Positions 33,321-41,706 of a DNA stretch of 64,000 nucleotides are shown here, piece by piece. Source of the stretch: CAYQQR01 sp964420035. GTDB taxonomy: Bacteria; Bacteroidota; Bacteroidia; Bacteroidales; SM23-62. A program made the position numbers and the translations under genes. The notes beneath the pieces were generated by a model, which was not told where the DNA came from, made no database searches, and saw only the letters and a list, made by a program, of their open reading frames with translations. The DNA is taken from contig CAYQQR010000009.1 in NCBI GenBank assembly GCA_964420035.1, forward strand, positions 37,068 through 101,067. The letters run 5' to 3'. Within the stretch, counting starts at the first letter, position 1; the number at the start of each line of letters is the position of its first letter.

Positions 33321-34799
33321 TTATATTTCCATTTCTTTTTTCCATAGTGCAAAGGTTTCGCGACAGACCTCCTCCTGGGCCGGGTCAGGTTCAATGATTT
33401 CCTTAAATTCAAGCTGCTCAATTGCTTCCCCGGGGGAATGATAAATACCGGCTCCGATTCCTGCACCCAGGGCAGCTCCACGGGAACCGTCGGTGTTGTA
33501 AAGCTTTATGGTGGCTCCGGTAAGAGATGCCAGGGTTTGCCTGAAGACCGGACTCAGGAAAAGGTTGGCCTGACCGGCACGGATCACCTTGTAGTTGATC
33601 TCCAGGCCCTTCATGATCTCCATGCCGTATTTAAAGGAATAAGCAATACCTTCCTGCCCGGAACGAATGAGATGCGGGGTCCGATGAATATTGAAATTAA
33701 GTTTCTTTATGGTGGCTCCGGGGTCCTGGTTCTTAAGCATTCTTTCCGCTCCGTTGCCGAAGGGATAAAACAAAAGGCCTTCCGAACCTGCAGGGGCCCG
33801 GGCCGACAGCTCGTTCATCTCAGGATAACTCAGCAGGCTCTTTCCGATCTGCCGTTTCAACCAACTGTACAAAATACCGGTACCGTTGATGCAAAGAAGC
33901 ACACCCAGCCTGTTTTGTTCCCGGGTATGATTGACATGGGCAAAGGTGTTGACCCTGGATTCCGGGTCGTATTTCACTTTTTCACTGACACCGTATACAA
34001 CACCCGAGGTTCCAGCCGTGGCAGCTACCTCTCCGGGATGCATGACCCCCAAAGAAAAAGCATTGTTGGACTGATCCCCGGCACGGTAGGATACGGGTGT
34101 TCCTGGATGCAGACCCAGTTCTTGCGCCGCGATTTCGGTTAGTTTTCCGTGTAAAGAAAAAACAGGAACAATTTCCGGAATGATGTCTTCCTTGAAGCCA
34201 TAATGCTCCAGCAGGAAAGAAGCAAGGCGGTTTTCTTTGAAATCCCATAAGATCCCCTCAGAAAGACCCGAAATGGTGGTATTCATTTCGCCGGTCATCC
34301 GGTAGGCAATATAGTCGCCGGGAAGCATAATTTTGTGGACTTTTTCTGCCACTTCCGGTTCGTTCTCTTTGACCCATCTGAGCTTGGAAGCGGTGAAATT
34401 ACCCGGGGAGTTCAGAAGATGTTCCAGGCAATGGACCGGTCCAAGGGACTGAAAGGCTTTATCCCCGATTTCAACGGCCCGGCTGTCGCACCAGATGATA
34501 GCGGGACGGACCACCAGGCCGTCCTGGTCGACAGGCACCAGACCGTGCATCTGGTAGGATATCCCTATGGCCTTGATATCTGAAGGTGCTATTCGCGCAT
34601 CCTGCAATACTTTTTGTGTGGAAAGCTTAAGGTTTTTCCACCACAGGTCAGGATGCTGTTCAGCCCAACCCGGCCTGGGGGCATCGATGGGCATTTCATC
34701 CCCGGGGAAAAAAGCACTGGCCATGGTTTTACCACCGGATGCATCAACCAGGGAAGCTTTGACTGAAGAACTGCCGATATCATAACCCAAAAGCATCAT
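33321..34799 (-). CDS. xylB: Xylulokinase
   Basis: FGGY-family kinase of 492 residues that phosphorylates D-xylulose to xylulose 5-phosphate. Domain I starts with LLGYDIGSSSVKASLVDASGG (phosphate-binding loop), followed by GWAEQHPDLWW and IGISYQMHGLVPVD; the catalytic Asp is in YRAGDQSNNAFSLG near residue 245. Domain II has the CINGTGILYSWL and DGSRGAALGAGIGAGIY blocks. It is the first gene of the xylBA operon and diverges from the sulfatase maturase gene over a 94-base gap. Confidence 0.95.
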   Translation of the reverse strand: MMLLGYDIGSSSVKASLVDASGGKTMASAFFPGDEMPIDAPRPGWAEQHPDLWWKNLKLSTQKVLQDARIAPSDIKAIGISYQMHGLVPVDQDGLVVRPAIIWCDSRAVEIGDKAFQSLGPVHCLEHLLNSPGNFTASKLRWVKENEPEVAEKVHKIMLPGDYIAYRMTGEMNTTISGLSEGILWDFKENRLASFLLEHYGFKEDIIPEIVPVFSLHGKLTEIAAQELGLHPGTPVSYRAGDQSNNAFSLGVMHPGEVAATAGTSGVVYGVSEKVKYDPESRVNTFAHVNHTREQNRLGVLLCINGTGILYSWLKRQIGKSLLSYPEMNELSARAPAGSEGLLFYPFGNGAERMLKNQDPGATIKKLNFNIHRTPHLIRSGQEGIAYSFKYGMEIMKGLEINYKVIRAGQANLFLSPVFRQTLASLTGATIKLYNTDGSRGAALGAGIGAGIYHSPGEAIEQLEFKEIIEPDPAQEEVCRETFALWKKEMEI

Positions 34800-34877
34800 G
34801 TTAAATCTTTTTAATTTAAATCCGTTCTTAATAAGTGGAATATGCGATTTATGATGAACATGGACCTGTGAATATAC

Positions 34878-34885
34878 TAATTTTG
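34878..34885 (+). promoter_or_regulatory. -7 box for the sulfatase-maturase gene
   Basis: TAATTTTG, an exact TAnnTTTG match, ends only eight bases before the ATG at 34894, so the transcript would be leaderless or nearly so. No convincing -33 TTTG is present. Confidence 0.4.
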
Positions 34886-34893
34886 TAAGGTAT

Positions 34894-36255
34894 ATGACGA
34901 CAAAAGGGACCTATTTCGCGGGACGACCGGTAGCCTTTAATGTGATGTCCAAACCCATCGGACCCGTCTGCAACTTACACTGTGCCTATTGCTATTACCT
35001 GGAAAAGAAAAACCTGTATCAAAAGGTAAAAAATTTCAGGATGAAAGAAGATGTGCTGGAGCATTTTACTAAGCAATATATTGATGCCCAGGAAGTACCT
35101 GTAGTAACTTTCGTTTGGCAGGGCGGTGAACCCACCCTGCTGGGCGTGGATTATTTCCGGAAGGCTGTGGAATTCCAAAAGCGCTACGCGGGAAACAAGC
35201 GTATCGAGAATTCCTTCCAGACCAACGGTACCTTACTGAATGATGAATGGTGCAGGTTTTTTGCAAACAATAACTTTCTTGTTGGCATCTCTATTGACGG
35301 TCCGAAGGAGTTGCATGATCCCTACCGAACGGGAAGAAGCGGGGAGCCCTCATGGGAGGAGGTGATGCGTGGCGTCAGGCTATTGAAGAAACACAGGGTG
35401 GAGTTCAACACCCTCAGCGTTGTCAATGATCTGAATGTCAATTATCCCCTGGATGTATATCACTTCCTGAAGAATATAGGCAGCGGTTTTATCCAATTCA
35501 TCCCTATTGTTGAACGTATTGCCGATCAGCCAAAAGACGATGATTGCAACCTGGTTACCCCTTCTTTCGGCGAGCATGCACGTGTGGCAGAATGGTCGGT
35601 CGATCCGCGTAAATACGGTGATTTCCTGATAAAGATTTTCGATGAATGGGTCAGGCAGGATGTAGGGAAATATTTTGTGCAAATGTTCGATGCCACCCTG
35701 GCTAACTGGGTAGGGGAGATGGCCGGGTTGTGCGTTTTTAATGAAACCTGCGGACATGCCATGGCACTGGAGCATAACGGGGACCTTTATTCCTGTGACC
35801 ACTTTGTCTACAAGGACTATTACCTGGGTAACATACTGGAAACCCCCTTGAAAAAATTGGCCCTGCTGGAAAAGCAGATGAAGTTTGGATATGACAAGCG
35901 CAATAGCCTTCCCAGGTTTTGCCAGGAGTGCGAATACCGTTTTGCCTGTCACGGAGAATGTCCCAAAAACAGGATTTCATTGACCCCCGACGGGGAGAAA
36001 GGACTGAATTACCTGTGCCCCGCTTTTAAGAAATTCTTTGCACATGTTCATCCCTATATGCAATATATGGGTGATCAACTGGAGAAGAAACAATCACCGG
36101 CGAATGTGATGAACTGGGTCCGGTACCTGGATGGGAAAAAGCAGCAAAAGGTACACGCTACAGTGCAAATGCCGGGGAAAGCAGGAAGAAATGACCCTTG
36201 TCCCTGTGGCAGTGGTAAGAAATACAAGAACTGTTGTATGAAGAAAATGAATTAA
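34894..36255 (+). CDS. Anaerobic sulfatase maturase (radical SAM/SPASM) with SEC-C tail
   Basis: A 453-residue radical SAM enzyme that converts the active-site Cys or Ser of S1 sulfatases to formylglycine. The radical SAM cluster ligands are Cys26, Cys30 and Cys33 (CNLHCAYC), followed by the WQGGEPTLLG and NSFQTNGTLL motifs. The SPASM region (about 285-375) has CGHAMALEHNGDLYSCDHFV and CQECEYRFACHGECPKNR, ligands for two auxiliary clusters. The C-terminus carries a zinc-binding SEC-C motif (NDPCPCGSGKKYKNCC). A Cys-type sulfatase that could be its substrate lies 14 kb downstream. Adjacent genes are unrelated. Confidence 0.93.
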   Translation: MTTKGTYFAGRPVAFNVMSKPIGPVCNLHCAYCYYLEKKNLYQKVKNFRMKEDVLEHFTKQYIDAQEVPVVTFVWQGGEPTLLGVDYFRKAVEFQKRYAGNKRIENSFQTNGTLLNDEWCRFFANNNFLVGISIDGPKELHDPYRTGRSGEPSWEEVMRGVRLLKKHRVEFNTLSVVNDLNVNYPLDVYHFLKNIGSGFIQFIPIVERIADQPKDDDCNLVTPSFGEHARVAEWSVDPRKYGDFLIKIFDEWVRQDVGKYFVQMFDATLANWVGEMAGLCVFNETCGHAMALEHNGDLYSCDHFVYKDYYLGNILETPLKKLALLEKQMKFGYDKRNSLPRFCQECEYRFACHGECPKNRISLTPDGEKGLNYLCPAFKKFFAHVHPYMQYMGDQLEKKQSPANVMNWVRYLDGKKQQKVHATVQMPGKAGRNDPCPCGSGKKYKNCCMKKMN

Positions 36256-36264
36256 GCAGGGAAA

Positions 36265-38037
36265 TTATGATTCCGCCGCCGGGAGGAAGAAATAGAAGCT
36301 AGTGCCTTTATCAGTCTTGCTCTCCAGGCTTAGTTCGGCACCGTGCTTTTTAAGGAAATCCTTTGAAATAACCAAACCCAGGCCGGTTCCCTCTTCTCCG
36401 CCCGTCCCCTTTCTGCTCAATTTCTTGTCAACGCGAAACAACTTATCCTGGTCTTCGGGTTTGATCCCCACCCCTGTATCGGCGACCATTATCTTAACAT
36501 CGGTGTCTGTTTTTTCGGCGGTCACATTGATCTTGCCTCCCGGTCGGGTGAATTTTATTGCATTGCTGACCATGTTGCGCAAAACGGTTGATATCATGTT
36601 CCGGTCTGCTATCACCGCTGTGTCGTCACTATTGTGCTGAAATTCGATATTCTTTGATTCAAGGTTGGAACGGTATAGACTGTGGATTTCTTGAATAAGG
36701 TCATTGATCTGAAAAGGAGCAGGCTCATAAGAAATCTTGCCGGTTTGGTTTCTGGCCCATTGCAGCAGGTTTTCCAGAATCTCAAATGCACCGTGGGCCG
36801 ATTCATTGATCAAACCAATATATTCTCTCATCTTTTCTTTATCCAGTATTCCGTGATTCTGAGCGATCAGATCGGTGAAGCCCATGATGGAATGAAAAGG
36901 ATTCCTGAGATCATGCGCTATGATAGAAAATAGTTTGTCCTTGGTCTTGTTGATCTTTTGAAGCTCGTCGCGTTGCCGGGCTATTTCTTCTGTTTGTCTG
37001 CTGATCTCCTCTTCCGCTTTTTTTAATGCAGTGATGTCCGCATCGATCAATACATATTTATGTATGTTGCCATCCTTATCCAGGATGGGGGAAAGATTCG
37101 TCTGGGTCCAGAGCAGGCCCGTTCTCATTTTGCACTGATTCTGATAGGTGACAGGCTTTTTGGTCCTGTTGATCTCGTCGAGAATCTCATTAATCTTCGG
37201 GTTGGAACTGGTTTGCCTGAGGTTACTGCCATTTTCCTCAATATATTCCTCAAGGGTATAGCCATAAACCCGGGTGAAACTTTCATTGACCCATTCAAAA
37301 TCTGCATCCTTGTTGAGGATGATCACTACATTGTTGGTTTTGGATGCTGCGATGGAGAGTTTGCTGAGTTCGGCATTGGCTTCCTGGAGGGATTCTGCCT
37401 GTGCATTTAATTCCTCTGTCTGCTGATGAATCTCCTCCCTGGATTCCTGCAGTTCTGCATTCGATTGTTTCAATTTCTCCGTTTGGGCTATGAGATTCTT
37501 TTCTGCCTTTTTCCTTTCTGTTATGTCCCTGCCAATGCCCGCGATGCCGGTTACCTTTCCGTGCTGGTCCTTGACCGGTATTTTGGTGGTTAGAACATAT
37601 ATGGTCCTGTTTTTCTCATCCCGGCCCTCTTCTTCTGTATTGATGATGGATTTGCCATTTGCAATGATCTCCTGTTCGTCCCAGTAATATTTATTGGCCA
37701 GTTCCTTTGGATAAAAGTCGGAATCAGATTTGCCGATAAGGTTCACCGGACTTCTGACTCCAAGGGTATCGGCAAGCTTTTGGTTGGCTACAATGAACTT
37801 GCTGTTCGTATCTTTTACATAGATGAAATCCGGGATGTGGTCGATCAGGGTCCGCAGCAGGACAGATTCTTCAAATGGATCTGCAGAAGCCCCGTGCTTA
37901 ACGGTAAATTTTTGCTTATGCTGTTTTCGGTAAAAGTACAATGTAGTGGCAGCAAGCACCAGTACAGCAATAACAAGCATGAACACCACAAGCGCAGAAA
38001 ACCCGTTCATCTGCCATTGTGCCATGAGGGAGGACAT
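36265..38037 (-). CDS. Membrane-bound PAS-PAS sensor histidine kinase
   Basis: A 590-residue kinase. One N-terminal transmembrane helix (about 12-33, FSALVVFMLVIAVLVLAATTLYFY), PAS domain 1 (about 60-175, IDHIPDFIYVKDTNSKFIVANQKLAD), coiled coil, PAS domain 2 (about 225-345, NKDADFEWVNESFTRVYGYTLEEY), a second coiled coil, HisKA with phospho-acceptor His375 (IIAHDLRNPFHSIMGF), and HATPase with NAIKFT, DTGVGI and GTGLGL boxes. No receiver domain and no response regulator gene are adjacent, so it is an orphan. It lies 47 bases after dctM on the same strand and might be read through from the TRAP operon. Confidence 0.92.
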   Translation of the reverse strand: MSSLMAQWQMNGFSALVVFMLVIAVLVLAATTLYFYRKQHKQKFTVKHGASADPFEESVLLRTLIDHIPDFIYVKDTNSKFIVANQKLADTLGVRSPVNLIGKSDSDFYPKELANKYYWDEQEIIANGKSIINTEEEGRDEKNRTIYVLTTKIPVKDQHGKVTGIAGIGRDITERKKAEKNLIAQTEKLKQSNAELQESREEIHQQTEELNAQAESLQEANAELSKLSIAASKTNNVVIILNKDADFEWVNESFTRVYGYTLEEYIEENGSNLRQTSSNPKINEILDEINRTKKPVTYQNQCKMRTGLLWTQTNLSPILDKDGNIHKYVLIDADITALKKAEEEISRQTEEIARQRDELQKINKTKDKLFSIIAHDLRNPFHSIMGFTDLIAQNHGILDKEKMREYIGLINESAHGAFEILENLLQWARNQTGKISYEPAPFQINDLIQEIHSLYRSNLESKNIEFQHNSDDTAVIADRNMISTVLRNMVSNAIKFTRPGGKINVTAEKTDTDVKIMVADTGVGIKPEDQDKLFRVDKKLSRKGTGGEEGTGLGLVISKDFLKKHGAELSLESKTDKGTSFYFFLPAAES

Positions 38038-38067
38038 ATGGTTTAAATGGATAGCCTAAACTGAATA

Positions 38068-38075
38068 TAAAGGTA
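38068..38075 (-). promoter_or_regulatory. Possible promoter of the histidine kinase gene
   Basis: Minus-strand TACCTTTA, one mismatch to TAnnTTTG, with TTTTTGG 17 bases upstream, in the 47-base gap after dctM. The same TACCTTTA box is found ahead of nusB. Confidence 0.3.
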
Positions 38076-38084
38076 ATGAAAATA

Positions 38085-39380
38085 CTAGAAACCAAAAACC
38101 CGGGGAAGCCATAGACTGAGTTCCGGCAGGTAGGTGATAAGCATCAATACAGAGATCATGGCTATAAACAAGGGTATGAGGGGCCTGATGACCTGCCCGA
38201 TACCGATCCTGGCCACGGAGCAGCCGATGAACAATACCGATCCCACCGGCGGGGTGCATAAGCCCACACTCAGGTTCAGCACCATCATGATACCGAAATG
38301 TATGGGATTCATACCCATGTCCACAACAACAGGCAGGAATATGGGGGTGAAAATCAATACCGCGGGGGTCATATCCATAAAAATCCCGACAAAGAGCAGG
38401 ATCATGTTGATGATTATGAGTACAACGATCTTGTTGGAAGAAAGAGACAACAGGCCTTTACTGACTTCCTGGGGAATGTTTTCATAGGACATGATCCAGG
38501 ATAGTCCAATGGAGGTACCTACCAGTAAAAGGACAATAGCGGTGGTCTCAACCGTTTTGAGCAATACGTCGGGCAGGTCCCTGATCTTGATCTCTTTATA
38601 GATAAAAGACAGGATCAGGGTATACAATACGGCTACCGCTGAAGCTTCAGTGGCTGTGAATATGCCGGCAATGATGCCGCCGATAACAATGATCAGAAGC
38701 ATCAGGGAAGGAATGGCGTCCAGGAACTTGATGATCTTGTAACGCGAACCGGTTTTTTCTGCTATCGGATAATTTTTTCGATAGGCAAAGGCACCGGCTA
38801 CAGCCATCAGGGTGAGACCCGTGAGAATACCCGGGACATAACCTGCAAGAAACAGCGCGGCAATGGAAACACCCCCACTGGCCAGAGAATAAACAATAAG
38901 GATGTTGCTGGGCGGGATAGAAAGACCGGTGGTTGCCGAGGTAACGTTCACGGCTGTACTGAACGACTTATCATATCCTTCCTCGACCATCTTGGGATGC
39001 ATAAAACTTCCGATAGCGGACGCGGCGGCAGCAGCAGAACCCGAAATAGCGCCAAAGAGCATGTTGGCAATAATATTCACAAAAGCCAATCCGCCGGGTA
39101 AGCGACCCACTATGACCTTGGCAAAGTCGATGAGTTTGATGGCGATACCCCCGCGATTCATGAGCTGGCCGGCCAAAATAAAAAAGGGTATGGCCAGAAG
39201 GGCAAAACTGTCCAGCCCGGTGGCCATCCTTTGGGCCAGGGTCGTGAATGCCGGAATGGGGAGTATGCTGACCAGCATGGTTATAATCCCCGAAAGACCT
39301 ATGCTGTAGGCTATCGGCACTCCAATAGCCAGTAGTATAACGAAGCTGGAAACAAGAATTATAATGCCCTGTAGTTCCAT
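38085..39380 (-). CDS. dctM: TRAP transporter large permease (DctM)
   Basis: A 431-residue inner-membrane protein with about twelve transmembrane helices, the large subunit of a tripartite ATP-independent periplasmic transporter, which uses a sodium gradient to import solute handed over by the binding protein. Characteristic segments are IGVPIAYSIGLSGIITML, IPFFILAGQLMNRGGIAIKLIDFAKVIVGRLPGGLAFVNIIANMLFGAISGSAAAAASAIG and PPVGSVLFIGCSVARIG. It is last of the four-gene unit eda-dctP-dctQ-dctM; a 69-base repeat tract separates it from dctQ. Confidence 0.94.
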   Translation of the reverse strand: MELQGIIILVSSFVILLAIGVPIAYSIGLSGIITMLVSILPIPAFTTLAQRMATGLDSFALLAIPFFILAGQLMNRGGIAIKLIDFAKVIVGRLPGGLAFVNIIANMLFGAISGSAAAAASAIGSFMHPKMVEEGYDKSFSTAVNVTSATTGLSIPPSNILIVYSLASGGVSIAALFLAGYVPGILTGLTLMAVAGAFAYRKNYPIAEKTGSRYKIIKFLDAIPSLMLLIIVIGGIIAGIFTATEASAVAVLYTLILSFIYKEIKIRDLPDVLLKTVETTAIVLLLVGTSIGLSWIMSYENIPQEVSKGLLSLSSNKIVVLIIINMILLFVGIFMDMTPAVLIFTPIFLPVVVDMGMNPIHFGIMMVLNLSVGLCTPPVGSVLFIGCSVARIGIGQVIRPLIPLFIAMISVLMLITYLPELSLWLPRVFGF

Positions 39381-39411
39381 AAAACCTAGGTGATGAAAAA
39401 TGAAAAATAAA

Positions 39412-39460
39412 ACCGTAACCCGTATCCCGTAACTTGTAACATTTAGAATTTAGAATTTAG
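39412..39460. repeat. CGTAACCC and GAATTTA repeats inside the TRAP operon
   Basis: Four variants of CGTAACCC (39412-39440) run into three copies of the AATTTAG word (39441-39460). The dctQ stop codon (39450-39452) is inside the second block, giving the protein a Ser-Lys-Phe end, as in MazG. The same two word types are found at 1774-1835 and 9118-9164. Confidence 0.7.
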
Positions 39461-39929
39461 ATTCATCCATTTCTCCAAGTAATATTTCCGCAACCGCATA
39501 ATAGACTATAATGACCCCGCTCACCGGAAGCACCAGGTAAACATAACCCAGCGGTATTTCCAGGGCAGAGGATATTTGGTTCAGTTTTAAGGTTATATAG
39601 ACCAGCCTGATCCCGCCTATGATCATCACCAGCAAACCGAAAACAGCAATACAGGCGTTGATAAAAGCATCCAGATATTTTCTTCTTTCCGGAGATAATT
39701 TTCTGGGCAGCAAATCGATGGCAAGATGCCGTTTACGCCCGGTGGCGTATGCTGCACCAAATAATCCTACCCAGATCAGGAGAAATCCGGCCAACTCATC
39801 GGTCCATGAACTGGGCTCTCTCATAATATAACGGGAGGTGACCTGCCACAGGACATCCACCACCAAAACGGCCATAATCAGGACCACGAGATATCCGAGC
39901 CATTTGTCAACCAGCCGTCTGAACTTCAT
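39450..39929 (-). CDS. dctQ: TRAP transporter small permease (DctQ)
   Basis: A 159-residue membrane protein with four transmembrane helices (about 11-30, 45-64, 86-110 and 128-148), the small subunit of the TRAP transporter. The family motif WTDELAGFLLIWVGLFGAAYATGRKRHLAIDLL is present at residues ~42-74. It follows dctP after eight bases. Its last three residues and stop are encoded by a word repeat, so the original C-terminus may have been slightly altered. Confidence 0.92.
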   Translation of the reverse strand: MKFRRLVDKWLGYLVVLIMAVLVVDVLWQVTSRYIMREPSSWTDELAGFLLIWVGLFGAAYATGRKRHLAIDLLPRKLSPERRKYLDAFINACIAVFGLLVMIIGGIRLVYITLKLNQISSALEIPLGYVYLVLPVSGVIIVYYAVAEILLGEMDESKF

Positions 39930-39937
39930 GATTTAAA

Positions 39938-40921
39938 TTATTGCAGGGACTGTATTTCCCGGATCAGGGTGTAGATCTCGGGTTCGTCCTTGTATTGTTC
40001 ATATACTATTTTGGCCCTTTCTGCAAAGGGTTGTTTATCCGGATGTATGATCCTGATACCTGCTTCCTCAACAGCCTTCAGCGAAGCTTGCTCCGATTCA
40101 ATCCATAGTTTTCTCTGATGTTTTGCCGATTCCCGGGCCGCTTGCTGGAGCCATTCCTGCTCCTGTTCCGTCAGTTCATCCCAAATGATCTTGCTGATCA
40201 GTAACACATCGGGAATGGTACTGTGTTCGTCCAGGCTATAATATTTGCAGACTTCATAGTGATGCGACAGGTAGAAGCTGGGCGGGTTGTTTTCGGCGCC
40301 GTCAACCACACCCCCCTGCAAGGCTGTATATAACTCTCCCCATGAGATGGGTGTGGGCGAACCGCCGAGGGCCTTGACCATGTTTACCGCGGTCGGACTC
40401 TTCATCACCCGTATCTTCAATCCCCGCAGGTCATCCGGATGATGAACAGGGGTTTCCTTGGTATAAAAAGATCGGCTGCCGGCATCGTAAAAGGTCAGGC
40501 CACGCAACCAAAAAGGTTCACTGGACAAAAGGAGCTTTTCCCCGACTTCCCCTTCCATAACCCGGTAGGCGTGTTCCCGGCTCTTGATGATATAGGGGAG
40601 GGTAAGGGCCTTGTATTTTGGGGTAAAGCCTTCCATGATGGCGGCGGAAACCTTGGTCATGGCCAGAGAACCGATCTGCAACAACTCAACACATTCCCTT
40701 TCCGATCCAAGCTGCGCACTGGCGTAGATATGTATTTCCATCCTTCCTCCCGAAAGCTCACGCAAGCGCTCAGCCATGTACTCCATTCCTTTGTGGACCG
40801 AATGGGAGGGGTCCAGGCCATGACCCAGCTTTAAGATGGTTTTTTCCTGTTGATGACAGGAAGCGGAAATCATGAGAAAAAGAATAAGAATAGGAATAAA
40901 AGGTGTACGCGGCTTTATCAT
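39938..40921 (-). CDS. dctP: TRAP transporter solute-binding lipoprotein (DctP)
   Basis: A 327-residue periplasmic binding protein of the DctP family. The N-terminal signal has a lipobox (SASC at residue ~22), unlike the soluble binding proteins of Proteobacteria but usual in this phylum. Key blocks are LKLGHGLDPSHSVHKG, the carboxylate-binding Arg in LRGLKIRVMKSPTAVNMVKALGGSPTPISWGELYTALQGGVVDGAENN, and FYLSHHYEVCKYYSLDEHS. The conserved Arg indicates an organic acid ligand; linkage to KDPG aldolase and kduI points to a uronate or similar sugar acid. Confidence 0.93.
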   Translation of the reverse strand: MIKPRTPFIPILILFLMISASCHQQEKTILKLGHGLDPSHSVHKGMEYMAERLRELSGGRMEIHIYASAQLGSERECVELLQIGSLAMTKVSAAIMEGFTPKYKALTLPYIIKSREHAYRVMEGEVGEKLLLSSEPFWLRGLTFYDAGSRSFYTKETPVHHPDDLRGLKIRVMKSPTAVNMVKALGGSPTPISWGELYTALQGGVVDGAENNPPSFYLSHHYEVCKYYSLDEHSTIPDVLLISKIIWDELTEQEQEWLQQAARESAKHQRKLWIESEQASLKAVEEAGIRIIHPDKQPFAERAKIVYEQYKDEPEIYTLIREIQSLQ

Positions 40922-40926
40922 TGGGA

Positions 40927-41607
40927 TCAGTAGCGTGTTTTCCTGTATTTCTTGATGAGGTTAAGGGCATATTTGGTCCTTTCCTCAATGGCAAGAAAAT
41001 CAGCTTTTTGAATATCCTCTTTTCGTATAAGTTTAGAACCCATACCCACACAATAAACTCCGGCCTCGAACCATGCTTTCAGGTTTTGTTCTTCCGGAGC
41101 AACATCCCCCGTGGGCATGATAAAAGACCAGGGCAAAGGTCCCCTGAGTGCCTTCACAAAGCCCGGTCCGCCGACCGAACTCCCCGGGAATATCTTTACA
41201 ACTTCAGCACCCAGCTCATGGGCCCTGGAAATCTCTGTGGCAGACCCGCAACCCGGCACCCAGGCCACCTTGCGGCTGTTACAAACCAAAGCAGTTTCTT
41301 CATGCATGATGGGCGATACGACGAAATTTGCCCCTAACTGCATGTACAATGCTGCAGTAGGAGCATCAATGACCGATCCCACACCCAGGATCATTTCAGG
41401 CAGTTCCTCAGCTGCATAACGGCTCAAAACACCAAATACCTCGTGGGCAAATTCGCCACGGTTGGTGAATTCGAATAATCTGACCCCTGCTTTATAACAT
41501 GCATGCACAACCTGCTTGCATAATTCTGGATCGGGATGGTAAAAGACCGGGATCAATCCCGTTTCTCCCATTTGTATCACTACCCGGGTCTTACTGAATC
41601 GAGCCAT
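40927..41607 (-). CDS. eda: KDPG/KHG aldolase (Eda type)
   Basis: Class I aldolase of 226 residues that cleaves 2-keto-3-deoxy-6-phosphogluconate to pyruvate and glyceraldehyde 3-phosphate, the end of the Entner-Doudoroff and uronate routes. The TIM-barrel pattern includes GVRLFEFTNRGEFA (Glu/Arg site), GVGSVIDAPTAALYMQLGANFVVSP and the Schiff-base Lys in AEVVKIFPGSSVGGPGFVKALRGPLPWSFIMPTGDV. An in-frame GTG lies at 41631, but ATG 41607 begins the conserved part. It is the first gene of the TRAP operon, divergent from kduI. Confidence 0.9.
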   Translation of the reverse strand: MARFSKTRVVIQMGETGLIPVFYHPDPELCKQVVHACYKAGVRLFEFTNRGEFAHEVFGVLSRYAAEELPEMILGVGSVIDAPTAALYMQLGANFVVSPIMHEETALVCNSRKVAWVPGCGSATEISRAHELGAEVVKIFPGSSVGGPGFVKALRGPLPWSFIMPTGDVAPEEQNLKAWFEAGVYCVGMGSKLIRKEDIQKADFLAIEERTKYALNLIKKYRKTRY

Positions 41608-41706
41608 GGTAAATTTTTCGTGTGCGAACACGGTAAAGATAACTTATATTTCTATATTTACAATGTAGAAAGAATCCTATGTCAAAATCTTTGAATATTA
41701 AATGTT

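Noticed and set aside
34894..36255. RiPP-modifying radical SAM enzyme paired with the C39 exporter
   Set aside because: The protein follows the sulfatase maturase pattern with matching SPASM motifs; it is 3 kb from the exporter on the far side of xylAB and no precursor peptide is present.
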